From Flavobacterium sp. N3904 (GTDB lineage: Bacteria; Bacteroidota; Bacteroidia; Flavobacteriales; Flavobacteriaceae), in contig NZ_CP110009.1 of assembly GCF_025947305.1 (NCBI RefSeq), positions 372,001 to 436,000 of the forward strand: a DNA stretch of 64,000 nt, read 5' to 3'. The translations under genes were made by a program, and so were the position numbers. The notes below the pieces were generated by a model. It ran no database searches. It was not told the origin of the DNA and saw only the letters and a list, made by a program, of their open reading frames with translations. Of the stretch, positions 17,629 to 25,449 are shown one piece after another (position 1 is the stretch's first letter; the number at the start of each line of letters is the position of its first letter).

Positions 17629-17658
17629 GAGCGTCAAAACTAAAATCTTTTGACGCTC
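17629..17658. terminator. Intrinsic terminator downstream of tig
   Basis: GAGCGTCAAAA (17629-17639) pairs with TTTTGACGCTC (17648-17658). It lies 24 nt after the tig stop on the minus strand and separates tig from clpP. Confidence 0.75.
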
Positions 17659-17681
17659 AAATATACTTAATTTTTTATAAA

Positions 17682-19007
17682 TTATTCCCCGTAAGAAGCA
17701 GCAATAAATTCGTCATAAGTTACTTCTTTCGTAGCTGGATTCGCTTTTTCTTTGAATAATTCAAGTAATTTAGCTGCAACTACTTGGTCAGATAATCTTT
17801 TCACTTCTTCTTGGTTAGACAATACTCTTGCCACAATTCCTTGAACTTCTTCGTCAGTAGGATTTGTTTGTCCAAATTGAGCCATTTGTTGTTTGATTGC
17901 ATTTGTTGTAAACGCTTTCAAATCTTCAAAAGTAATTTGAATATTGCTTGTAGCCATTGCTTTTCCTTCAATCAATTGAAAACGCAATCCTCTTTCAGAT
18001 CTTGCATATTCTACGATTGCTTCTTCTGGAGTCAATTGTTTTTCTCCAACAGTTTGCAACCATTTGATTAAGAATTCAGATGGCAAATCGAATTTTGTAT
18101 TTTCGATCAAAAATTCTTGAACATCAGCCAATAATTTTTGGTCAGCTTGTTGAGCAAACTGAGATTCAGCATCTTCTTTGATTTTTGCTTTCAAGTCTTC
18201 CAATGAAGCTACATTTCCAGCACCAAAAAGTTTGTCGAACAATTCTTGGTTCAACTCAGCCAATTCAGCTCCGTTAATCGCTTCGATAGTGAAGTCAACA
18301 TCTACTGCCAAACCGTGTACGCTATCGTGACCTACTTTCAAATAATCCATCAATTGGTGGTCATCTTCAAATAAACCTTTAGTGTTTACAGTAACAACGT
18401 CACCTACTTTTTTCCCGATGAATTTATCAGCAGTCGCTTTATCTTTAAAAATTGACAACGCAATTGTAGTTGTATTGTTGATTCCTTCAGCCTCATTAGA
18501 GAAAGTTCCGGTAATATCAGAGTCGGCTACAACAACATCCTGAGGAATTGGAGTTCCAAATTGTTTTTGAATACGCGCTACTTGACCGTCAATTAATTTG
18601 TCATCGGCAGTAACTATATATTTTACGATATCATTTTTAGCTTCAAGATCTAAATCAAAATGTGGCACCAAACCAATTTCGTATTCAAAAACTAATTCTT
18701 CAGCATCCCAGTTGAAGTTTTCGTTCACTTTAGGAAGTGGAGTTCCCAAAAGATTCAATCTTTCAGATTGCACAAAACGCTCCAAAGCCAAATCAACAAC
18801 TTTCTTAACTTCTTCTTGTTTGATAGCCTTACCGTATTGTTTTTCAACAAGGTCTTTAGGCACAGCTCCTTTTCTAAAACCTTTTACAGTTGCCAAAGGC
18901 ATTTTTTCGTTTATTCTTTTTGCTACTTGTCCTTTGTAATCCATGTGAACAACTGTCATCACAATCGTTTCATTCACAGCGTCTATTGCTACTCTTTTGA
19001 TATCCAT
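17682..19007 (-). CDS. tig: Trigger factor
   Basis: A 441-residue ribosome-associated folding chaperone. The N-terminal ribosome-binding signature GFRKGAVPKDLVEKQYGK lies near residue 43. The middle part (about 150-245) takes the place of the FKBP-type domain but is divergent, as is usual in Bacteroidota. The C-terminal arms are rich in charged helices (LNQELFDKLFGAGNVASLEDLKAKI). It is immediately upstream of clpP-clpX, a conserved order that couples folding and degradation, though the terminator at 17629 suggests separate transcription. Confidence 0.96.
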   Translation of the reverse strand: MDIKRVAIDAVNETIVMTVVHMDYKGQVAKRINEKMPLATVKGFRKGAVPKDLVEKQYGKAIKQEEVKKVVDLALERFVQSERLNLLGTPLPKVNENFNWDAEELVFEYEIGLVPHFDLDLEAKNDIVKYIVTADDKLIDGQVARIQKQFGTPIPQDVVVADSDITGTFSNEAEGINNTTTIALSIFKDKATADKFIGKKVGDVVTVNTKGLFEDDHQLMDYLKVGHDSVHGLAVDVDFTIEAINGAELAELNQELFDKLFGAGNVASLEDLKAKIKEDAESQFAQQADQKLLADVQEFLIENTKFDLPSEFLIKWLQTVGEKQLTPEEAIVEYARSERGLRFQLIEGKAMATSNIQITFEDLKAFTTNAIKQQMAQFGQTNPTDEEVQGIVARVLSNQEEVKRLSDQVVAAKLLELFKEKANPATKEVTYDEFIAASYGE

Positions 19008-19151
19008 CTTCTTCTTTAATTTACATTATAAAATTGGGTTGCAAAATTATGAATTTTTTGCAACCCAAACAAGCTTTTTACCATTTTGAATTTTATAACG
19101 GTTTGTTAAGTTTTTCAGTCCTTTATCCCACAATTACAATCATTTAAATAA

Positions 19152-19260
19152 TTTGGGCGTGCCCCTGCGTAAAAACTTCGGGTCAGGCTTTCCGTTTCAA
19201 GTCCTCGTCTCGTCAAAAAAAGACGAGACTGTGGGCTTTCCACTTCAATCCTTCACGCAG
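19152..19260 (-). repeat. GC-rich structured intergenic repeat, copy B (reverse orientation)
   Basis: On the minus strand this reads TGCGTGAAGGATTG ... AAAGCCTGACCC ... GGGGCACGCCCAAA, matching copies A and C at the ends and core. Its central hairpin is GTCTCGTC (19207-19214) with GACGAGAC (19222-19229). It lies in the 407-nt gap between tig and the small gene at 19415; the rest of the gap is AT-rich with a possible -7 box (TATATTTG at 19346-19353). Confidence 0.7.
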
Positions 19261-19414
19261 ATTCAGACGAAAATTAGATAATTTCGTTATTATTAAGTCT
19301 CAATCTAAAAAATATGCTTTTTATAAATTGTAAAGAATTATCCCCTATATTTGTTCGGTGAATCACGATAACGAGTATCTTTCACCAAAAAATTGAAAAT
19401 TCAAATTCAATAAA

Positions 19415-19783
19415 TTGACTAAGTATTTAAAATATCTCATTTCGCTCCTTCTGGCATTTGGCCTGATGGTAAATGACGGCACAATACTTTCTCAGTCAAA
19501 TTCAGCTGAATATTATCAGGTTTCATGCGTTAAGACTAGAAATGAATTCGGTCAAACCGACAAATTATACCGATTCCATCAGATAAAATCTTCCAAAAGA
19601 ATTACATTTCCAATTCTTTTTGCACATCAAAAGCTTAAAGATGTTTACAGTATTCAAACCCGAATACTTCTAAAATTACAGCTTGGACTTTATCAAAACA
19701 TAAGCGAAACGAAAGAATTGCACACTTTTTTGAGTAAAATAATAACATCAAGCAACCGCTACTCTAATTTATACATAGCCTAG
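19415..19783 (+). CDS. Small exported or membrane protein, unrecognised
   Basis: A 122-codon frame from a TTG start; an internal ATG at 19466 would remove the signal-like segment, so TTG is preferred. Residues 5-27 are hydrophobic (YLKYLISLLLAFGLMVNDG) and end at ILSQS, like a signal peptide. The rest is basic and polar with no family I recognise. A -7-like TATATTTG lies 62 nt upstream. It and the next small frame form an orphan pair between tig and the MOSC gene. Moderately likely to be real. Confidence 0.5.
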   Translation: MTKYLKYLISLLLAFGLMVNDGTILSQSNSAEYYQVSCVKTRNEFGQTDKLYRFHQIKSSKRITFPILFAHQKLKDVYSIQTRILLKLQLGLYQNISETKELHTFLSKIITSSNRYSNLYIA

Positions 19784-19815
19784 AAAATTTTATTTCTAAG
19801 CATTTATGCATCTTA

Positions 19816-20043
19816 ATGCATAACGATGATAAAAAAATGTCTAAATCATTTATCATTTACAAAATGTATAAACACAATAACAAAACACGTTTGAAAAAGT
19901 CCAAACAGCCTACTCATTGGTTAAAAAGAAAAATCATGCTGATTATTACAGCATTCATGATCGGAATGTCAAACGGAATGAATACTGGAGACAACATAAT
20001 TCTCAAAAATCAAAATCATACCGAGCAGCATAAAAAAGATTGA
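19816..20043 (+). CDS. Small basic membrane protein, unrecognised
   Basis: A 75-codon frame; the start may instead be the ATG at 19837 (MSKSFIIYKMYK). The first half is very basic (HNNKTRLKKSKQPTHWLKRK) and is followed by one hydrophobic helix (IMLIITAFMIGMSNGMN). This resembles a single-pass membrane peptide with cytoplasmic positive end. It follows the preceding small gene by 32 nt. No family recognised; existence is moderately supported by composition and context only. Confidence 0.4.
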   Translation: MHNDDKKMSKSFIIYKMYKHNNKTRLKKSKQPTHWLKRKIMLIITAFMIGMSNGMNTGDNIILKNQNHTEQHKKD

Positions 20044-20119
20044 TTTAAATTTTACCGCAAAATTCGCAAAGAAAAAACGCAAGGAACTCAAAACTTTGTG
20101 AACCTTGCGCTTTTTGCGG

Positions 20120-20944
20120 TTATTTTTTATTATGACTCAACACCCTTATTTCATCACCAACCGAAACCGTTCCCAATCCAAGTCCAATCACATTTTGACC
20201 AAACAATACTTTATTGCCGAAATTTCTATATTTCGCCAATGTCTTCAAAGGGTCTTTCCCTGAAACAACTCCTTTTTCCTGATCAACGGTCGTCATTATG
20301 CAGCGATCACAAGGTTTAACCCCTACAAAAGGAACATTTCCAATGCTAAACTCCCGCCAAGTATCCTCTTCAAAAGCCGCACCATTTGTGAAAACAAAAT
20401 TCGGACGAAAGCGATTTATCGGAACTTTGTTTTCCAATCGTCCATTCAAATCATCCAACGAAGATTGGCCAATAATCAGAAAAGGATACGCATCCGAAAA
20501 TGAATTGTTTTCGGCTCCCGTAATCGCATAATCTGGATCCAGTTTTCGTTCGCTCTCGTCTGACATATATACCAATCGTGCCGAAAATCCCAATAATCTA
20601 GAAAACCAATCTGTCACGACTTGATTCACTTCATACGCCTCAATAGTATCATCCCAAACCGTTACCTCAATTTTAGTCACTCCATCCGAAAAAACAGAAC
20701 GAAGCGGTATCTGTATAAATTCCAAAAGTATTCTGTGTGTAATTTTTAAAAAATCACCCACAATCTCAGACTTAAAAAGCGCCAATTCGGGATGTTCCCG
20801 CTGGGATAAAAAACGACCATCGTCATCTACCAACAACCAACGTCGATCCAGTTCCAAACCACGATCGGTAACTTTGGATTCTTGCAATGAAATTCCGCCT
20901 AATGATTTTACAGGATAAACCCAGATTTCTGAAAGTTGTAGCAT
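20120..20944 (-). CDS. MOSC domain-containing protein, YcbX/mARC-like
   Basis: A 274-residue protein counted from MLQLSEIWVYPVKSLGG, the usual beginning of the MOSC_N domain; a further upstream ATG at 20995 would add 17 unlikely hydrophobic residues. The C-terminal MOSC domain contains GVKPCDRCIMTTVD, with the cysteine that ligands the molybdenum cofactor, and a normal end (GLGLGTVSVGDEIRVL). The family reduces N-hydroxylated compounds with the cofactor; the electron partner is not encoded here. Single-gene unit. Confidence 0.92.
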   Translation of the reverse strand: MLQLSEIWVYPVKSLGGISLQESKVTDRGLELDRRWLLVDDDGRFLSQREHPELALFKSEIVGDFLKITHRILLEFIQIPLRSVFSDGVTKIEVTVWDDTIEAYEVNQVVTDWFSRLLGFSARLVYMSDESERKLDPDYAITGAENNSFSDAYPFLIIGQSSLDDLNGRLENKVPINRFRPNFVFTNGAAFEEDTWREFSIGNVPFVGVKPCDRCIMTTVDQEKGVVSGKDPLKTLAKYRNFGNKVLFGQNVIGLGLGTVSVGDEIRVLSHNKK

Positions 20945-20996
20945 AGCCTTATTTTTGTTCAAATCTACAAAAAAAAGAAAACAAAAATAAAGCAAA

Positions 20997-21014
20997 AAAG
21001 CCCCAAAAGGCTTT
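20997..21014. terminator. Hairpin downstream of NTF2-like gene
   Basis: AAAGCC (20997-21002) pairs with GGCTTT (21009-21014), and on the minus strand a run of six T follows. It overlaps the stop of the 21-codon frame and ends the NTF2-like transcript. Confidence 0.6.
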
Positions 21015-21078
21015 AATTTTTGGGACTTGTTCTGTCGATAGAACGACTTCTAATTTCGTCAAAGTTGGTGTTGCTCAT
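21013..21078 (-). CDS. Possible 21-codon small frame coupled to NTF2-like gene
   Basis: An ATG one base after the NTF2-like stop opens a 21-residue hydrophilic frame (MSNTNFDEIRSRSIDRTSPK then N) that stops inside the terminator hairpin. Position suggests translational coupling, but so short a frame can occur by chance. No function can be offered. Confidence 0.25.
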   Translation of the reverse strand: MSNTNFDEIRSRSIDRTSPKN

Positions 21079-21079
21079 G

Positions 21080-21412
21080 TTATTTTAGATCTGCTTTTAC
21101 ATTTGCTATTTTTTGGTTCTTAAAAGTAAAATCAAATACCCCTCCAATTTTTCCTTCTGGAAAATCTCCCGTAAATTCAACTTCCATATGAGCGCTATTA
21201 TCTTGAATATCTAATCTCACCAATTTTGTTTGTGTTTTATAGCCAATAAAATAACTCGTATAATAGGCTCGAATCCCTTTATGACCAATAAATTTTTTAC
21301 CAACGGAAGGATCATCCAAAACCGCATCTTCCAGATATTTCTCCAAATAGTTGCCCGTATTATAATTGTTGCTTACTTCTAGCCAATTCAATAAAAATGC
21401 TTTTATATCCAT
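21080..21412 (-). CDS. Nuclear transport factor 2-like (SnoaL) protein
   Basis: A 110-residue single NTF2-like domain. The segment KFIGHKGIRAYYTSYFIGYKTQTKLVRLDIQ and the repeated strands at the end (AHMEVEFTGDFPEGKIGGVFDFTFKNQKI) are typical of SnoaL-like proteins that bind or isomerise small molecules. No catalytic assignment is possible. The 206-nt region upstream holds two small hairpins (GACAAC/GTTGTC and GCAAAG/CTTTGC near 21455-21515) and direct AGAGGGG repeats. Confidence 0.82.
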   Translation of the reverse strand: MDIKAFLLNWLEVSNNYNTGNYLEKYLEDAVLDDPSVGKKFIGHKGIRAYYTSYFIGYKTQTKLVRLDIQDNSAHMEVEFTGDFPEGKIGGVFDFTFKNQKIANVKADLK

Positions 21413-21618
21413 TAATTATAAATTTAAAATATGATGTTTTAGCAAATGTAAAGCAAAGGCAAAGTCACGGCTTTGCTCAGAGGGGATATATTGACAACTT
21501 TATGTTGTCTTAGAGGGGCCTGAGTATTTTCTGGTAAATGGAAATACTAATAAAACGGTAATTCCATTAAAGCCCAATCTTGCCAAACAGTTAGCGATAG
21601 TAGCAATGTCAATGTATA

Positions 21619-21840
21619 CTAACTTTTGGATTTAGCTGAATAAATTCCGCCGATAAAAATTACAATTGCAACTCCTACATAGATATAGCCTTGTTGCTGT
21701 CCGGATTCATTTGAAGCGTCTATTTTCAGTCCTAATAAATTTACCTTTTTTGTGCTACCCGAAATTTTATTGATCCCCATATAACCAATTGCCAAGCTAA
21801 CTACAATTAGTATTATTCCGATAATTTTTGATGTGTTCAT
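21619..21840 (-). CDS. Small two-helix membrane protein, DUF3185-like
   Basis: A 73-residue protein with two hydrophobic helices (SKIIGIILIVVSLAIGYMGI and YIYVGVAIVIFIGGIY) joined by a polar loop. Size and pattern match the DUF3185-like group of small inner-membrane proteins, though the match is by general shape rather than a sharp motif. Function unknown. Single-gene unit. Confidence 0.65.
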   Translation of the reverse strand: MNTSKIIGIILIVVSLAIGYMGINKISGSTKKVNLLGLKIDASNESGQQQGYIYVGVAIVIFIGGIYSAKSKS

Positions 21841-21971
21841 ATTTAGTGTTTTTTTTAATTGCTCTAATTTAGCGAAATTAAATCTGGCTTACTGTATGAA
21901 GTGGGTATTATATAAAAAAAATGCAATTGGATGTAATTTTTCAAGCAATTATTGCAGCAGATTGGTGGCTT

Positions 21972-22634
21972 TTAGAATAACGGCTCTCCATTTAAATCTG
22001 TAGTAAGTACTTCACTCATATAATCGAAAAAAGGTCGCATTGCCAAAAATGTTGCCATCACTTCTTTCTGAAAATCATCAGACAAAACTTCGCTGTCTGT
22101 AAATTTTCGCATCAGTACAAATTGCTTTTTCTTTATCAGATTGATTGCTGGGTGATTTTTATCGAAGCCCTTGGGAGCCGTTTTTACTCCATCTTCTCCT
22201 TTAAGTTCTCCGAAATATTTTACGAAAGTAGGGTTGGAAGTAATCTTTTTGATTGCTGTTGTGTCTATTTCGAATTCTTTACGTATGCGAAGCAAATCTG
22301 CAGTACTTGGTCCCCAAAAGCCTCCTCCGACAAAACTATTGTTTGGCTCCAATTGAATATAATAACCGCCCCTCAGCATTGGTTTTGCACGGGAATAACC
22401 CGCTCCCAAATACGATTTGTAAGGCGATTTATCTTTGGAAAAACGAACATCCCTGTAAATTCTAAAAATGTGGATTCCCTGTAAACTATCGTGTTTTTGA
22501 AGTTCGGAATAAATTTGATCGAAAAAAGTTTTATTTTCTTTCATAATCAAATCGTATTCTAGCTTATGGCTAGCAAACCATTCCCGATTGTTGTTTTCTT
22601 TTAGGTGTTTAAGAAATTTAAATGCCTCTTTCAT
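21972..22634 (-). CDS. DUF2461 domain-containing protein
   Basis: A 220-residue cytoplasmic protein with the DUF2461 hallmarks: FKFLKHLKENNNREWFASHKLEYD at the start, then FRIYRDVRFSKDKSPYKSYLGAGYSR and GGYYIQLEPNNSFVGGGFWGP. The family (TIGR02453) is widespread in Bacteroidota and has no established function. The upstream region leads into the accessory block; a dispersed repeat begins at 22698. Confidence 0.92.
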   Translation of the reverse strand: MKEAFKFLKHLKENNNREWFASHKLEYDLIMKENKTFFDQIYSELQKHDSLQGIHIFRIYRDVRFSKDKSPYKSYLGAGYSRAKPMLRGGYYIQLEPNNSFVGGGFWGPSTADLLRIRKEFEIDTTAIKKITSNPTFVKYFGELKGEDGVKTAPKGFDKNHPAINLIKKKQFVLMRKFTDSEVLSDDFQKEVMATFLAMRPFFDYMSEVLTTDLNGEPLF

Positions 22635-22697
22635 ACTGTTGTATCGGTCAAAAGTTCTACTGTTTTTCTCATTTGTTTCAAGTGTTAATTGTCTTTT

Positions 22698-22791
22698 CGG
22701 GTTGTTTTTAATTTAAGCTCAATTTTCGGATTTGGTAAATATTCCAGTTTTCATTAAGTCAATTGCTTAACTATTTTGTAGCTGGCAGTGG
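22698..22791. repeat. Dispersed accessory-region repeat, copy 1
   Basis: Begins CGGGTT, has the core AAGCTCAATTTTCGGATTTG (22715-22734) followed by GTAAAT, and ends TTGTAGCTGGCAGTGG near 22791, directly against the 3' end of the ester-cyclase-like gene. The same order recurs at 25327-25440 and 27763-27880, always immediately 3' of a minus-strand single gene. Confidence 0.6.
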
Positions 22792-22795
22792 TTCC

Positions 22796-23329
22796 TTATT
22801 GTCTGGGAATAATTCCCAATTGATTCATAAATTCCAAATTATCCATAAAATCCTGTTCCTGCATTATTTTTCCGTTTTTCATTTTTACCAAAGTAACACC
22901 TTCAATATTTACGTTTTTTCCTGTAGCCGGAATTCCAAAGAAAACGCCTGTGTGTTTGCCTTCAAATCTCCAATGTTTTACAATCCTATCGTCTTGCCCG
23001 AAAGTATCAATAATTGTAAACTTTATTCCAGAAAAACCAACCAAAAAGTTTTTGTAATAATCCTTGAAAGCTTCAATACCGACAATGTTTTTGGGTGTGC
23101 TCACTAGAGTGACATTCTTGTCAAACATTTTCTGGTCGATAAGTTCAATCTTTCCCTGATTGACAATGGCATCCCAGGTTGTCTCATAATTTTTTATGTT
23201 TTCATTGAGCTTTGCTTCAGCAATTTTCATTTTTTCGCATTCTGAAGAATCTGCTTTTTGACAACTAAAAATTGACCCTGTTATCGCGACTCCAATAATC
23301 GCGCAATAAAATAATTTTCTAATCTTCAT
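22796..23329 (-). CDS. SnoaL-like/ester cyclase lipoprotein
   Basis: A 177-residue predicted lipoprotein (lipobox IFSC at Cys23; signal MKIRKLFYCAIIGVAITGS). The mature domain fits SnoaL-like polyketide cyclase relatives: FDKNVTLVSTPKNIVGIEAFKDYY, HWRFEGKHTGVFFGIPATGK, MKNGKIMQEQDFMDNLEFMNQLGI. Exported members of this family are common in Bacteroidota; substrate unknown. It is the first single-gene unit of the accessory block and carries the dispersed repeat at its 3' side. Confidence 0.82.
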   Translation of the reverse strand: MKIRKLFYCAIIGVAITGSIFSCQKADSSECEKMKIAEAKLNENIKNYETTWDAIVNQGKIELIDQKMFDKNVTLVSTPKNIVGIEAFKDYYKNFLVGFSGIKFTIIDTFGQDDRIVKHWRFEGKHTGVFFGIPATGKNVNIEGVTLVKMKNGKIMQEQDFMDNLEFMNQLGIIPRQ

Positions 23330-23445
23330 AATTTTGTATTTAAAGTTAATTATTGATTTTTAGTAGTTATTACGATGGTGAATTTTCATTATTACAAATG
23401 TCGAAATTTGTTGTGGTGGTTGGACGGATAGCCCTTTATTTTGGT

Positions 23446-23886
23446 TTAATGGGACACAAAAAGGTCGATACAAACAAAAGTGCATATTGAAATAAACAAT
23501 CCAATTATTCCAATAGCAATTATTCTCCACCAACTATAATATTGACCGCCATTTTCAATATGCTCATTCGCTTTTTGTTCCTGAAAACGTTTTGCAAGAG
23601 AAGATGCTATTGCAGTATAAATTATAGGGATTATTTGATTTGGTATTTTGACATTTTCAGGAATAAAAGATAGCCCGCCAAAAATTACAATTGTTGTAAC
23701 TATTGCAATAATCCAAGTTATTTTTGCTTTTTCGTTCTCATTAAAAACTTTAAAGTTTTCTGCTATTAAATAACCCGCAACTAAAGGTCCCCCTAAAAAA
23801 GTACCAACCCAAATAGCTCGTTCTTTATAAATTTTTTCTGTCGGGATTTCGGTAAAAATTGATTTTTCTATTAATTCTTCTTCCAT
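23446..23886 (-). CDS. Multi-pass membrane protein, unrecognised
   Basis: A 146-residue protein with four likely membrane segments (AIWVGTFLGGPLVAGYLIA, ITWIIAIVTTIVIFGGLSFI, QIIPIIYTAIASSLA, IIAIGIIGLFISICTFVCI) after a short acidic N-terminus. Similar unnamed proteins occur singly in Bacteroidota accessory regions. I do not recognise a family. It is followed upstream by the left end of an IS110-type element only about 50 nt away. Confidence 0.6.
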   Translation of the reverse strand: MEEELIEKSIFTEIPTEKIYKERAIWVGTFLGGPLVAGYLIAENFKVFNENEKAKITWIIAIVTTIVIFGGLSFIPENVKIPNQIIPIIYTAIASSLAKRFQEQKANEHIENGGQYYSWWRIIAIGIIGLFISICTFVCIDLFVSH

Positions 23887-23992
23887 AATTATTTTTTCTA
23901 ATTTCGGGTTTTTCGTTAAGGATTAGCGCCAACTTTCTGGCACTACCTTTAGATTTGCATAATAAATTATTCGTAAATTTAAATTAACAACC

Positions 23993-24155
23993 AAACTGAC
24001 AAAGTACACCATTGGTACTACAAAGTTTTTAGACTTATCCGCTGATTAGGACTTTGTCAGTTTATATTGAGCAAGCATCAAATAGTAATTCAGGTTTTAA
24101 GGCCTATTTTCAAGGTTACGAGTGTGTTCAATAATTTGGTTGCTAATCCTTAAAA
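23993..24155 (+). ncRNA. Candidate bridge RNA in IS110 leader, copy 1
   Basis: The 5' leader has two stem-enclosed loops. Loop 1 is closed by a perfect 13-bp stem, AAACTGACAAAGT (23993-24005) with ACTTTGTCAGTTT (24051-24063), and includes CCGCTGATTA (24039-24048), the exact reverse complement of TAATCAGCGG (25320-25329) at the right end of the element. Loop 2 is closed by TTTTAAGG (24095-24102) with CCTTAAAA (24148-24155), 9 nt before the start codon. Two loops, one pairing with the donor end, is the design of the bridge RNA known for IS110 elements. Which loop guides target recognition is not resolved. Confidence 0.5.
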
Positions 24156-24164
24156 TCTTTTCTT

Positions 24165-25166
24165 ATGAGTAAATTTAAACATTTTTTAGGTATTGATGTG
24201 TCAAAAGAATATTTTGATGCCGTAGTAATTTTGGATAGAAATAAAGAAAAATCAATTCACAGCCAGTTTGTAAATGATTACAAAGGAATCAAGTCCCTTT
24301 GCAAATGGCTCAAGGAACAAGGTTCGACGTTTGAAAACACGCTTGTTTGTTTAGAACACACAGGAATGTACGGTAAGTTAATAATCAAATGTCTAATGAT
24401 TGAAAAGTTCTCACTTTGGGTCGAAATGTCACTGAAAATTATTCGCAGCATTGGGGTTCAAAGAGGCAAAAACGACAAAGTTGATGCCCAAAGAATTGCT
24501 TTTTATGCCATGAAAAATGTGGAGGAAGCAGTTATTTTTAATGCTCCCAGAATGGAAATCAACAAAATGAGAAATCTTTTGTCCCTGCGGGAAAAATTAG
24601 TTGCAACAAAAGCTTCTTTGTTGCGAAATGTAAAAGAACTCAAAGCCTTTGATTTGGAAGTAGCCAGACTCTCTGAAAAACTACAGAAAAGCACCATCAA
24701 GGGAATTGATTTGGATCTAAAAAACATTGAAAAACAATTGGACAAAACAATAAGTGACGATGAAAATATTTCTAGAATTTTCACTCTTGTCACATCTGTT
24801 ATTGGCATAGGAAAAGTAACGGCTTTGTTTTTGATTTGTTTTACAAACGAATTTACAATGTATACAACTCCTCGCCAACTGGCTTGTTATGCAGGTGTTG
24901 TACCTTTTGAACATACCTCGGGGAAAAGTATTCGCTCAAAACCAAAAGTCCATTATGTGGCTAACAAAAAATTAAAAAAACAGCTTCATATGTGTGCCTT
25001 GTCAGCAATTACCAGTGATCCAGAATTAAAAAATTATTTTAATCGAAAGGTGGAAGAAGGTAAAAACAAGATGCTTATCATAAACAATGTTAGGAACAAA
25101 CTTGTACATAGAGTATGTGCATGCATAAGAGAAAACAAAATGTTTGAAAAAAGACAAGTAGCGTAA
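24165..25166 (+). CDS. IS110 family transposase, copy 1
   Basis: A 333-residue DEDD recombinase. The RuvC-like catalytic residues are visible: Asp11 in FLGIDVSKEYFD, Glu64 in VCLEHTGMYG, and Asp104/Asp107 in KNDKVDAQR. A coiled-coil linker (about 135-195) leads to the C-terminal Tnp domain with IGIGKVTA and LACYAGVVPFEHTSGKS, whose Ser252 is the likely second catalytic residue. It acts with a leader-encoded RNA on the element ends. Identical to the protein at 26601-27602. Frames on the opposite strand inside it are shadows. Confidence 0.95.
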   Translation: MSKFKHFLGIDVSKEYFDAVVILDRNKEKSIHSQFVNDYKGIKSLCKWLKEQGSTFENTLVCLEHTGMYGKLIIKCLMIEKFSLWVEMSLKIIRSIGVQRGKNDKVDAQRIAFYAMKNVEEAVIFNAPRMEINKMRNLLSLREKLVATKASLLRNVKELKAFDLEVARLSEKLQKSTIKGIDLDLKNIEKQLDKTISDDENISRIFTLVTSVIGIGKVTALFLICFTNEFTMYTTPRQLACYAGVVPFEHTSGKSIRSKPKVHYVANKKLKKQLHMCALSAITSDPELKNYFNRKVEEGKNKMLIINNVRNKLVHRVCACIRENKMFEKRQVA

Positions 25167-25326
25167 AAAAAACATTAAATAAAATTTCTTTTGAAAGGAA
25201 AGAGAAAAAAATGCTCTTCCCCTTCGCAAGACTTTTTTGTTTTTTCTAAACCAAAGTTATTAATTATTCGCAAAAAATAGATGGCTTTTTTTATGAATTT
25301 TTATTTGGTAATTTCATAGTAATCAG

Positions 25327-25440
25327 CGGGTTTGGGACTAAATCAAGCCCTATTTTCGGATTTGCCAAATCATCCCAAATACAAAACCATTTTCAAATTA
25401 AGCCTAAAACCCAAATTTCTTGTAGCGTGTGTTATGCGTT
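25327..25440. repeat. Dispersed accessory-region repeat, copy 2
   Basis: Follows the IS110 right end: CGGGTTTGGGA, then AAGCCCTATTTTCGGATTTG (25345-25364) and CCAAAT, a 49-nt variable part, and TTGTAGCGTGTGTTATGCG (25420-25438), ending just before the stop of the HEPN-like gene. The IS appears to interrupt the repeat at its CGGG end. Confidence 0.6.
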
Positions 25441-25449
25441 TCCGGCTTT

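Larger units (their letters stand above)
23936..25330 (+). mobile_element. IS110-family insertion sequence, copy 1
   Basis: One DEDD transposase gene with a 229-nt 5' leader and about 160-nt 3' end. Sequence is identical to 26372-27766 over the whole length at offset 2436, so the copies are very recent. No terminal inverted repeats are seen, as expected for IS110. The left limit is the start of shared identity; the right limit is set near CGGG, where similarity to the unoccupied repeat at 22698 begins. Identity continues to 25388 with two substitutions, probably because both copies sit in the same repeat. Exact ends are uncertain by a few to tens of bases, more on the left. Confidence 0.85.

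Noticed and set aside
20945-20995. Longer N-terminus for the MOSC protein
   Set aside because: Adds hydrophobic residues before the standard MOSC_N start and has no family counterpart.
24503-24914. Minus-strand frames inside the IS110 transposase (also in copy 2)
   Set aside because: Repeat exactly with the IS and show no domain; shadows of the transposase.
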